Source of the DNA: Erythrocercus mccallii
Taxonomy: Eukaryota; Chordata; Aves; Passeriformes; Dicruridae
Direction: 5' to 3'
NCBI GenBank assembly: GCA_013397435.1
Contig: VZRG01000032.1
Location: 728,957-792,956, forward strand
Length of the DNA: 64,000 nucleotides
Shown: one piece after another, positions 1 through 12,575 of the stretch
Layout: every line of letters starts with the position of its first letter
Numbering within the stretch: position 1 is the stretch's first letter
Made by a program: the position numbers and the translations under genes
The notes under the pieces: model-generated
Databases searched by the model: none
Told to the model about the DNA's origin: nothing
The model's input: only the letters and a program-made list of their open reading frames with translations

Positions 1-1228
<1,228 letters not shown>

Positions 1229-2010
1229 TAGCAGTCCTTGATAAATAAATGTGTCTGTATCCCTTGGCTCTTCTTATTTGCCTAAATAACTATTTCTGAA
1301 GGAAACATTAAGGGGTTTTAATTTGGTTTTGGGTTTTGCTTTCTGGGTTTTGGTTTTTTAATTTAGAGGCTGTATAGAGCATGTGACTTGACATCTATAA
1401 GCAATTATTAATTTAGAACACAGTATAGAATCATGAATGCCTTTTCTTAATTGAGCAGATATCATGTGGATGTTGAAGTACATAAGCTCAAACTAGCAAT
1501 GCATTTTATCAGTTTTAAAAGGGAAAATCTGTCTTATATAACAGTGTAAATTCCTGTTACTTCAAAGTATATATAGTGAATACCATCTGCCCACTACCTA
1601 AAATGAAAATAGCATTTGTGGAGTGCAATAGCAAGAATACACAGAAGCAGGGCAGGAATAAGGTTAATAAACCTGTCAATGACTAAGTGTTCATGGAGTC
1701 CCAGAATTGGAATCCAATACACTCATCTACACCACGAGTTCTCAACAGTTCCTTGTAAAAAAGATTGAAAGAGAAAAAGGTAAGCTGCAGCGTTATACTT
1801 GAAACTCTGTGAGAAGTTTTAAAGCCCTTGACTGTGTGGATATTTTTTCTTGAAGTCAGTTATAATCAATATGTTAGAAACACAGCCTATGTGGTTAAAA
1901 GGCATCTAGTGCTTTACCTCAGGCCTTCAGTGATCAACTACAGTGGCAATTAAAACTTAGAGGGTTTAGTATCATGACTTAATATCATGAGATCCATGAC
2001 TTCTAAATTG

Positions 2011-2389
2011 TCCTGGATACACCTCTACTATTTTATGTATGTTTNNNNNNNNNNNNNNNNNNNNNNNNNNNNNNNNNNNNNNNNNNNNNNNNNNNNNNNN
2101 NNNNNNNNNNNNNNNNNNNNNNNNNNNNNNNNNNNNNNNNNNNNNNNNNNNNNNNNNNNNNNNNNNNNNNNNNNNNNNNNNNNNNNNNNNNNNNNNNNNN
2201 NNNNNNNNNNNNNNNNNNNNNNNNNNNNNNNNNNNNNNNNNNNNNNNNNNNNNNNNNNNNNNNNNNNNNNNNNNNNNNNNNNNNNNNNNNNNNNNNNNNN
2301 NNNNNNNNNNNNNNNNNNNNNNNNNNNNNNNNNNNNNNNNNNNNNNNNNNNNNNNTCCTGGATACACCTCTACTATTTTATGTATGTTT
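2011..2389 (+). repeat. Identical 34-bp direct repeats flanking the N gap
   Basis: Positions 2011-2044 and 2356-2389 are identical, both beginning TCCTGGATACACCTCTAC. The copies directly abut the gap edges. The simplest reading is that two contig ends overlap by 34 bp and were scaffolded with N instead of being merged. The alternative is a real tandem repeat that failed to assemble. Confidence 0.95.
2045..2355. other. Assembly gap (311 N)
   Basis: A run of 311 unknown bases inside intron A-B. The 34 bases immediately left and right of it are identical, so the gap may be artificial or may hide a tandem repeat. Confidence 0.99.
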
Positions 2390-4029
2390 ATTATAGTGAA
2401 TTTAAGCAAAAATTGCCAGCAAGTTCAAAAACACTTCATATTTCCAATAATATTTTTTATTCATTAGATCAGTTATTAAAATGTATTCTATATCTTTTAC
2501 ATCTAGTCATAACCTTTCCTTAAAATCTAGTCATTGCAATGTGTTTGTTAAAAATCCAATAAAATACTTACATGAGAAAATCCTACTCCTTCCATGAAGA
2601 ATTTAGAAACAGAAGATATAATTTTCATGATGTAAATTATTTAACATTATGGCCAGAGATTTGTCATCTTTATTTAAAGAATTTGAGGATTCTGCAGAAG
2701 ATATTGCTAATTCTCATTATAGTCCTCACTTGCAGTCTTCACACCAGGTGTACCAGGCTGTATCACATGGCTTTCATTACAAGATTAAACAGTTCTTTGA
2801 GATTTTGGATTCCTCTTCATGTGTAATGCATCAGCTTTTGAGCTCTATGGGCAAAGAATTTTCTATCTTAAGACAAGTGAAAAGGAGCTGAGCAGATTGT
2901 TTCTTCAGCACCTTATTTCTTACTCATCTGTGCTTTGTCCCCATGAGTAAGTGCTCTGCCATAAAGCAGCATCTGTAGTGGGAAAGCACAGAGTGTGGGG
3001 ATCCATCAAAGTCTCACTGATGGAGCTAACTGCAAGGAACTTAGGTACACACAAATCTACATAAAAGCCTCCAGAATGAGATGACAGTTTGGGTGACAGC
3101 TGATTTCCATTTTAGCTTGGGTTTCTGAGGTGCACATAGATCTGAAGTACTCAGTGAGTGACTAGAAGAAATTCTGGCTGATTTTGCACTAATACCTTAA
3201 GTTAATTTATTTAAGAAGTTTATTTAAAATAAAATTTATTGCAATCAAATAAATATTCAGAAAGGAGTTAATGCATGTGGTCACAAAGGAAAAAATGCAC
3301 TCTGTGCACAATTAATATCTACTATATAGAAAGACACAAAGGACAATAATGTGTTGGACTTGGTGCAGTGTGGACCCAAAATCTCCATGCTTGTAGTTTC
3401 ATGACAACCCCTGTCAATATGTGTTCCTGACAGTTCCAGCACAGATCCATAACAAAAGATTTTTCAAGGATATATCAAAAATACATTGAGCTGAATATGT
3501 ACTGACCCATCATGAACATTCTAGGAAGAAAGGAAACTAAAGTCTGAATCAAAGCACACAACTCCCATTACTGCCAAACAGATAAGTTTTTGACAAAAGC
3601 ATGTAAAGATGAAAATGTTATTTTCAGTAAACACAGTTTTGGTGATAAGTGTCTCAACATCTGTAAAACATGCTCCCAGGGTATGCAAGCTGCTTGAGAA
3701 ATATTTTTAGTGCAGTAAGTGCATCTTCAGCCAGAGAACTCCCGTGCATATTAACAAGGCTCTTGTAACTAAATCTCTGCATACCAGACTCAAAATTTAC
3801 CCCATCTATGGATTCTTAGTGAATTTGATTTAATCTACGTTTATGTATTGCCAACACCTAACATTTTTCAATTTGCAGAACCTCAGTAAGGGCTCGCACC
3901 ATTCAGGGAAAAAAGAAGTTATTTAATTAATGCATAGTTAATGGAAGAATCTGAATTCTTGAAATAATAAGTTTTACTAAGCAGGGAATACTATTAGCAC
4001 TTCACATTTCAAAGTCATCGGGATTTATG

Positions 4030-4170
4030 TATAGAGTGTAAAGAATGCCACTGTAGAGAAGTGGTAATGGCAGCACATCTGAACTACTGGATCCTACCTG
4101 TAGAGGCTGTTGATTTCTTCTGCAATTTCAAACAAGTTACTTGACCACTCTTGCTTTAGCAGTAGTTGAG
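4030..4170 (+). repeat. Possible MIR-type SINE relic
   Basis: The segment runs from a 'gtagagaagtggtaa'-like start through 'ctggatcctacctg' to 'caagttacttgacc', in the order of a MIR SINE (GTGGTTA, tRNA-like middle, GACCTTGGGCAAGTCACTTAACC core). It is heavily diverged, and I have only a by-eye match. Confidence 0.3.
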
Positions 4171-4391
4171 GTGCTTGTGTGGCGCTGTGGTGTCTACGTT
4201 TAAGAGGATTTCAGTTTCAGCTTGTGTTTGTAGTATTTTTGGCATGGCATGGCACCGAAAGTTGCTAAAAAGAGACAAATCTGTTCTTGTTTCAAGTAAC
4301 TACAGTGTAGTGCTTTTCCTACAGTAATTTAATATATTTCTCACATTTTTTTCTTCCTTTTGCCTCTCTACCCCCACTCTGGGGTTCACAG

Positions 4392-4510
4392 GCACAGCAC
4401 TAGTTGTCCAGTGGGACCATGTACATCTGCAGGATAATTACAACCTGGGGAGTTTCACTTTTCAGGCCACCCTTCTCAATGATGGGCGTATCATTTTCGG
4501 CTACAAAGAA
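4392..4510 (+). CDS. PLXDC2: PLXDC2 coding exon B: nidogen-like region, part 2
   Basis: A 119-nt exon entering in phase 1 and ending in phase 0. The acceptor is GGGTTCACAG and the donor GAA|GTAAGT, the best donor match in the window. It encodes TALVVQWDHVHLQD followed by NLGSFTFQATLLNDGRIIF and GYKE. The FTFQATL-DGRI-F-YKE arrangement is typical of the nidogen-like beta-sandwich, where 'FQA..L..DGRI.F.Y' is a recurring signature. No cysteine is encoded. The first threonine completes the NGT sequon begun in exon A. Its loss would shift the frame, since the two ends have different phases. I see no substitution that would suggest loss of function. Confidence 0.95.
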
Positions 4511-5225
4511 GTAAGTTGGGTCTGAGAATTGTCATTTAAGTGGACAAATTACTTTATACATGTCAGGAATTTCCCAACATTTTTTGGGGGGAGGGAAGAT
4601 ATTTGAAAGATCAATTATATAAGATCATTATCCTGCTTATAAGATCACTATTTTGATGAAAGTGATATATTATTGTTAAAGTGTTGTTCATATAATTGAC
4701 TTAAAACACATCAAGATGACACAAATGTACTAATCCTGGATTTCAATATGGCTTCTTTGGATGTTTGTGGGTGTTAAGTGTTTAGTAAATCCCTGGGGTT
4801 TTGGTAAATTTTCCTGTGGGTTTTGAAAGATAGGATCCAATTTTTTCAATTGGTTTACCCAATTTTGACCCATTTCAAAATACTCTGGGATCAATGGTTA
4901 TTGTTAAAAGCTCACCTTTTTCCTGCAGCTGTAGATTTTTGGCAACTCACACATTTCAAAGTTCATATATTCGAAACAAGAAATAACTGGTTTATATTGC
5001 TAGCTCTGAGGTTTTCCATCTGTTTGGTGATAAAATTGCTTAGATTGAGGCCATTTGGTTTGCTTTCATAGCACCAATATGTTGTCTTAAATGGATGGGC
5101 TTTTGTACATTCTCCAAGTGTTTCAGTATTCCAGTTGTTGCTTTGAGTGATTGGTGGGTTTTTCTAGAGTTGCTAAAGCTCTGGAAGATATAGCCTGGTT
5201 GAATTTTAGTGCTTTTGCCACCGCA

Positions 5226-5290
5226 GGTTGGAGCAGGTGATCCTTGAGGTCCCCTTTTAGTCTGGTATTTTATGATTCTCTGATTCATGC
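5226..5290 (+). repeat. Probable CR1 LINE 3'-end fragment
   Basis: The series 'ggttggagcaggtgatccttgaggtcccc' then 'tttatgattctctgattc' follows the end of avian CR1 elements (GGTTGGA...TGATC...AGGTCCCTTCCAACC...ATGATTCTGTGATTC). Only the last ~65 bp are recognisable and they are diverged. Confidence 0.5.
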
Positions 5291-8200
5291 AAATAAAAAT
5301 CAGAAAGTAGACAAGCTTAAATCTCTAGGGACAAAATAATTTCTTCTTTTTGGTTTGTATTTTGGTTTTGCTTGGCTTGAGGTTTTTGTTCTGTTTTGTT
5401 CGGGATTTTATTTTAATCTGTTTGGCATGCAAACTCTGACTTTCTCCTCAAAATGCATCTCTCTTATCCTCCTTATGGTAAGAAGCCCTAATGAGTGATA
5501 CAACCAATTGTCCAGACTTGGAGAAATCTCTTCTCTGTCTGCTAAAAATCACTTGTGAGCCTTCAGGCTCATTTTTCATGTCTGTGTTGTAGCTATGCAC
5601 CTTTAATGAAGCAGAAATAATAACACTCCTCTGCCATTCACTAGAAAGCTAGACAGGATCTGGGTTTTTCTACTGGCAGCAGTCATACCTTCACTTAATA
5701 CAGAGTCTTTGCAACTTGGAAAAGGGTTGCTGCAAAATGTTTTACTGGATCAGTATTGTGGAAACAAGAAACTTCTGGTATACCCATGTACATGGCTCTC
5801 CTTTTCTTATAAAAGACATACTGATGCAACATCTGCTTAGCTTTTTTTCTGAGTGTTAGGTGCAGGTTAGGTTTCATAGTCTTCATCTATGAAAATGCAG
5901 TTTATTTGCATTTTGAATCTGACTTCATGTAAGCTTTACTCTGCTTAGGACAATGGAGGTCCATTGCGCTTGATCAAAGGAGTGTGCCCTAAAAGCTTTG
6001 ATTATCTCCTATTGTTGAAAACTTTTTAGAGAAAAGCAAAAATTTCTGAAGACTGCAGAAAATTTCCTGCCTTCAACACCTAGAGAGGTGGGGATGGATA
6101 CTAGTTTTAAGATAAATTTGTCAAGAACTAAATATGCATTCTGACATTAAAATAGTGACATTTTCAGGAGACTTTGATTCCTGGTTATGAGATGTACTGC
6201 ACTCCCTGTTACTATCCAGCCCTGTGCAAAATAACATGGGTGATAGAAGTTGCTGCTCTAAATTGACAGTATCTTGCATACATTTTGCACAAAAGAAAAG
6301 GATGATACAGAGTGTCAGCCTCTTAGGAAAAAAGGAGTAAATGGGCCAGTCCCTTACCAAAAGTGATTCCTAGAATTGCAGGGAAGTATGACATCTAATC
6401 CATGGATGAACAATTTCTCAGCTACAATGCACAGGCTGCTTGCTCTCATTACTACTGGAAGCTTCCTCCAAAACCACATTGCTTTTGTGGGTAGGAGTTG
6501 TTAATGTTCTTTTCATTAATCTTGAAACAGAAAACTGGAGTTTGCAAATAGACTAATGTGCTTTTTGCTACTGCTGAATCTTAGAACTCATTCCCTCTAT
6601 GAATTATTCCTGTCCTGAACGGAATTACCGAACATTTCTTTAAAGCTATTACACATAACTAAGGAAAGAGATTTTTAAAGTGGTAATAGTCATGTGTTAA
6701 TGATCTGTAAATATTTTGATAAAAGATTTTTCTAAATATTTCAGAAAGTTACAACTAGTATATTCCATCAGAATTACTTGGGCAATGGGTTTTGAGGCTG
6801 AGATTTCCAGACATGCTCTGTATTTGCAGCCTTTACTCCATTACCACTACCTCAGCTTTTCACCTAAATGAAGAAAATTAAATAAAATTGCCAATCACTG
6901 ATCAGACACAAGTTGTCTGAAAAGAAAAAACATGTCACTTATAATTTTAAACTTGGTCCTAGTGCTTATAAGCCTGTCTAGGAATTTATTTACTTTCCAG
7001 TGCTGAATCCATTGCTTTCTGAGGTAGTCCTTCCATATGGAACCATTTCTCTTGCTGCTGAGTCATGTCAGGTGCCCCATTAACTCCAGTAAGATTAATT
7101 GTGTAAGTGCTCACTAGCATGACTAAAAGTCGCACAAGATTTCTACTGTCTTTTTGGTGCCATTTTGTTTTAGCATCACAGTTCATCAAGCATGACAGCA
7201 ATGTATGGCAAATCTGGGAGATGTTCATGGCATTGTCATTGAAAGTCTCCAAGCTGAAGCACCATGTAAGAACTAAGCAAACAGGTTGCCAGTAGCTTCA
7301 CTAAGCATCCCACAGGGGCTTTGTATTAGTGACACCAGGCATTTATCTAGAAGAGCTCACCTTTAAAACAACTGTGATTATAAACAACTAGGGTCTTTTA
7401 TGTCTAATACACACTAGGTAAATTTTCCCCTTTATTGTTTATTTATTCAAACAGTTTGAGAGTCCCTTCTTCGCATTCTTCCTGCTCCCAAATCAGGTTT
7501 GCTACCTCATAAACCTGGCGTTGACCACCAAGGCAAGATCCTGGCAGAGGTTTGCTGAATACCAGAGGAGTTTCTATGCCCCATCTTCTGCATTGTTGTT
7601 TTCCCCAAAAGAAAGCAACCTGAAATTTACAATTTTTATCCAAAATTTTAAAAAAATAGAAAAGGAGCAGAACCATCAGAAGAGACAAATATGGAGATGT
7701 CAGAATATCTTTCAGAAGGGTTAATTGTTAGGAGAAGGAGATGTGTGGTCAAGTTTTCAAAATATAACAAGGTCCTATAGCAAATAAAATATGTATTTCT
7801 TTAGCGATTTACTTCATTTATAGTGCATGCACCTTCCATTTTAAATATCACTTTGCTTCCACCGATTCTTAGTATTCTGGTCGATATGTAAGGAAACATC
7901 AGCTGGCATGAAAATTTTATTGGTGTGCCTCTAGTACATATGAAATACATTACAGTGCAAACTAGCCAGCAGAACATAGGAATAAAGAAAAATCTTGGCA
8001 AATGCATACTTTTTTATGTATTAGTAGTGAATACTCATTTCTTATGTTCTAAATTTCACTGAAATCCAATTCTCAAGAGTTTCACTTCTTATTATACAAA
8101 ATTATTATTCTATATATTCTTTTCCCATTAATGCTTAGAGCTAATATTCCTTAGTGTAATATTTGATTTCTTTTTTTGTCCATGATTAATACAGAACAAA

Positions 8201-8553
8201 TTAGGCAAAGGTTCCATACGCATTGTTAATTGTTTATGATATTTTTCTTAATATCATTGGAGAAGGCTTTCTTTGTTCATTTAAATAGTTATGACTCTCT
8301 ATTTATGTAGTTATCCAGAAACCGTTATTAAATTTAAAATATTTGCTCAAAATTGCCCAATATGTGACTTTGGAAAATAATTCTGAAAAAGGCTTGCAGT
8401 AGAATAAGTTTCTATTCTATAAAGGAGACAGAATATAATGAAAATTATTAAGTGCTAGCACTTAAATAAAATTGAGGTCCCTGCTAGGCGTGAAGGAAAA
8501 TATTCTATTTTCAGTTACAAGAATTCAAACCTTACTATTGTTTCCTGAAAACT

Positions 8554-8603
8554 AAAAAAAAAAAAAAAATTAAAAAATAAAAACCAACCAAACCCCCCCC
8601 CCC
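8554..8603 (+). repeat. A16 / A-rich / C11 homopolymer cluster
   Basis: Sixteen A at 8554-8569, then A-rich sequence, then eleven C at 8593-8603. It is a low-complexity tract, error-prone in sequencing, so its length is uncertain. Confidence 0.9.
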
Positions 8604-9630
8604 GAAAAAGATAACCAAAGAATCTCTAGATTCTAAATACTCTTATCCTTACTGCTGAAGTATATAATCCAAAACACAGACATTAATGGCCTCATTGCTA
8701 GTGTGGGAAGTTTGTTCACAAACTGGTGACTTGTAGAATCCAAAAGATTGTGTGTGGTAGAGCTAACAGATGGTTTGGAATTATTCTAGATAGGAGCCAT
8801 TCTATGAAGGTAATACCATAAAGTCCTTACCAACCATTAGCAATCACTTGCATGTTCCTAGCTCTCTGCTCAACTATTTAACGTCAGCCTGTTGTGACAT
8901 ATCTACCATTCAGGTGAGAAATCCAGAACAGCAGCTCTCTGCTTGCCATCTATGTTTTGCTGGAATTTTCCAGCAATTATTTTAATACTTACTACATAAG
9001 CTTTCTGTCAAAAGGGAATATTTTCTAATGAGACAGCATATGAAAGAAGCTCATTTTATCTTGACATCTCATGCAAAACTTTTCACCTGTAATGTGGCAC
9101 TCAATACCAATTTCTTTTTCCACACCTTAAAAATTAATATATGTTTTTGTAAATACAGGTATAATGACACTGCAGTTTTTCAGTGGGTGGTGGATTGCAT
9201 TCTACTTTGATTGCACTTCTGACTGTATGATTGTTTCACACAGGCTGCTGTTCAGTTTGAAGAGCTGACTATTCTAATTTAATTATTTTTTGATCTTACG
9301 GACGCTCTTGCTTCTAAGCCCTGTTTCTAAAACATATCCAAACTTTTGGCTGCTGTTTCTGTTAGACTGGACCCTGCTACTTTCTTATTTGTTTTAGAAA
9401 AGATTCTGAAAGTTCCTTGTTCTCAGTAGAATGCTCAGCACTGCAGTATTGACACCTGCAGGGATTTTAGCAAAATCCATTGTTACTTCTGCTTTATATT
9501 TTTCTAATTTTTCATGAAATTTTTCTATATATTTTCTGTTTGACCTGACTACTGCATCCTGTTTTAGTACCACATATCCCTGAGTCATTCATAATTCTAT
9601 TAACTTTCAAGGTCTGAACCAGGTTGTAAT

Positions 9631-9659
9631 GAAAATAAAATAAAATAAAATAAAATAAA
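9631..9659 (+). repeat. (AAAAT)n pentanucleotide microsatellite
   Basis: About six copies of AAAAT/TAAAA in a row. It is intronic. Related CAAAC-rich sequence follows near 9715-9737. Confidence 0.9.
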
Positions 9660-12475
9660 CCCCTCACTTGTGGCATTAGTACTGCAAGAACTCATCACTT
9701 CTCCCCAGAAACCGAACCAAATCAAACCAAACAAAAAATGAATTAGTTTGCTTTTTTCATAATTTTGAGGGAAATATGCAAAATTGTTCAGTAATTCAAA
9801 AATAAATTCAAAAATGTGAAAAGGCACTAGACTAAAAAGAAAGAAGAGTCTTTTTTGAGAAGACCAGAGTGCAACTTCTGATTTACATTCACACCATACA
9901 AATGAGTATAATCCTTTTCATGCATCAGACACAATTTATGCATTAAGATGACAATTTTGCCAGCATATTTTGTCAGACATCTACTCATGCCAATTCCAAA
10001 TACACTCTGTTCTTTCTTCATCTGCTGTGTTTTCTCTCTAACTTTGAAGAGAAAGTCATTGCATCCTCCTCATCAGTGCTTTTCCTAACTAAACTTTCAA
10101 TAGGTTGTCCAGAATATCCTACTCAAAATCCTTTAAGTCAGTTTCTCTGATAGTTAATTTAAGCTTTTCTTTCCAGTATTCTGAGACTATGAATTATTCC
10201 CTTTTTTTGTTTAAGCTTTCATGCCACAGAAAATTTATAGACTTATTTGTGAACTTAGTGAGTCTTTCATTTTGGAGAATTTGAAAATATGGCTTTTGGC
10301 CTTCTTCTGTCATATTGTCCAAAAACTGCATCAGAGCTCAGCTGATATAAGACAAATTTAAGCTGATGTATTGCTAGCATTACTTCCAAGCCAGTTCTCT
10401 TTTTCCTGTCATTTTGACAACATGCCACAAGCTTTTTTTATACCACACCAGATCATGTATGCAAGAACCCCCCAATAAACGGCCACTTAGTGAAGTAAAA
10501 GGAATGGAAATTTATGACAATGTTTCATTCACCAAAACTTACTTACCAGTGTAATTGCAAGAAAGCAAAACAAAAATGTATTTTGGGAACAAGGATTTAA
10601 ATCAAATGCCAGAAATCATGCTATTAATTGTCACGTAGACAGAACTGAATCCTTGGTCACTGGAGGATTAACCAGCTTTTTACTTCAGCATTCTTCTGCT
10701 ACGTGAAAAATACTGGCCAACGGTATAATTTGCCTAGTTTTACACAAATAAAGCCAGAGCAAGCTACTGGGTTAGCTAAACTAATACCTTGTATCTCAGT
10801 TTCTTACACTTGATCCAGTTCCATGTCTCTTCAGCCTAGAAATTTCTGGTTAACTGAAGGGCAGATTTGAAAAATAAGATATCCAAATATAAGATATCTG
10901 AAAGCAGCAACTGGCAGAAAGTCCTAATTGCCCATAGAAAGCTGTTGCTTATTCTACTCCTAAGGTACCTGCCTGAAGTTTCCAACTTCTGGTTATATCT
11001 TCCTGTGCTAGAATAAAAGACTCTTTAGCCCCTGAGTAATTTCTGCCTCTCATAGTACTTGTTTGTAGTAATCTAACCAGCTTTTCAGTATTTCACCCAG
11101 AAGTGAAATGGATAGAACACTTTAACACTTCTATTAATGGCATTTGAGAACTTGAGAAGTTTAAGCAATATTTTTATGAGACTTTTAATCTTCCTTCTCT
11201 TAATTTTTTTGGCATCTTTTTAAGAAATATATCCTCTAAAAATCTGTGTAATATATCAGCAATTACCTAATTTTCAGATGCAAGTAAAATGGTCACCCCA
11301 CATCTAAGCTATGTTTCACTGTTTCACTGTAACCAAGTATCATATCAATTTATTTTCCTTGCTGAGATGTTCCCTCTGACTACTGGAGTTGTTCATCCAC
11401 TGCATTACTGAGATTCCTTCCAGAGCTGCTGCTTTTACACCATGGTCCCCAAACTCTACCTTGCACTCTTTTTTGTCTGTATTATATCTTTGTATTTTTC
11501 CAATGTCTTACCTTGCTAATTGATCCAGGCATTTCATTATTTTTACTCTGGTAGTGCCATCTGGAGAACTGCTAAACAGTAAATTTATGTTTCCTTCTCA
11601 GTCTTGGATGGAACTTTTGAATGCTGTAAAGACACGCTGTCAGTCTCAGCTGCTCCTTTAGTGATGGCTGCTTTTTGTGATCAGTCAGTCTAGTTAACTA
11701 TTATTAATATTGCAGACATACTACATGTCACTAAACCAAACATCTTAAAAAATTTCAGTCCTATTATATCTATACAAGTATCAGCCAAAGCTGCAATCTT
11801 GCCCCAAGAATGGAATCAAACCTGACATTTGTTTTCATACAATCGTGCTACCCAGTGTCAATAGCTCTGTAACACAAAGCTGGAATGGCCTATGACTATC
11901 TACATATTTTTATTTCTTCCTCTAGATACTGGCAATTGAACATCTGGAATTTTCCATGTTTCCACAACACTTTTTGACTGCTATTCAAGAACACATTAAA
12001 TATTGCTCTCATTCTGACAGAGTTCTTTACAGATAAAAATTCACAGTGCAGTTTTCAGTGCAAATTAACTGAACCGTAACGAAAATGTTCATCCCAAGCT
12101 AAACGTTTACCGTTTTTGTGTTCAACAGTAGACAGGAGGAATTGCCTCCTCGTCCTTGAGCATACTAGCACATCAACCCACTTTTTCTTCAGCTGAGGGA
12201 AATAAATTACTGGAATTAGTACTCTCTTATGCTTTGTCACTGACAATGGTTCTACCTCTAAGGGTTCATGTAAAAACAATGCAAGGAAAACTGAGATAAA
12301 ATACAAATTAAAACCAGTAATTTCTACCTTCAAAAATTCTTGATTCTATTGTGCTATGTTGTATAGTTATGTTGTAAGTTACACTGGTTAAATGTTCACG
12401 TTGGCAGTGCTTTTCATTTTTAGTCTTTTTTTATAGTTCAATATTTCAATAATATCTTCTTGTTTTGTCTTTTAG

Positions 12476-12575
12476 ATTCCTGTTGCTGTGACGCAGATAA
12501 GTTCAACGAACCACCCAGTGAAAGTGGGACTTTCAGATGCATTTGTGGTCGTGCACAGGATCCAGCAAATTCCCA
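12476..12575 (+). CDS. PLXDC2: PLXDC2 coding exon C: nidogen-like region, end
   Basis: A 100-nt exon entering in phase 0 and leaving in phase 1. The acceptor lies after a T-rich tract (TTGTCTTTTAG) and the donor is CCCA|GTATGT. It encodes IPVAVTQISSTNHPVKVGLS followed by DAFVVVHRIQQIP, ending in the first base of an asparagine codon completed by exon D. The HPVK-GLSDAF motif is a strong family marker in both PLXDC proteins and lies at the C-terminal edge of the nidogen-like region. No cysteines or sequons are encoded. Both flanking introns are long (about 8.0 and 8.7 kb). Skipping this exon would shift the frame. Confidence 0.95.

Larger units (their letters stand above)
4511..12475 (+). other. 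PLXDC2: Intron B-C (7965 bp)
   Basis: Contains a probable CR1 tail near 5226-5290, an A16 tract with an adjoining C11 tract at 8554-8603, an AAAAT array at 9631-9659, and otherwise unremarkable AT-rich sequence. The open frames of 60-92 codons here show no recognisable domain and I do not call them genes. Confidence 0.85.

Noticed and set aside
1972..2523. Open frames of 142-178 codons across 1972-2523 on both strands
   Set aside because: They are open only because 311 unknown bases contain no readable stop. The flanking parts are the duplicated 34-mer.
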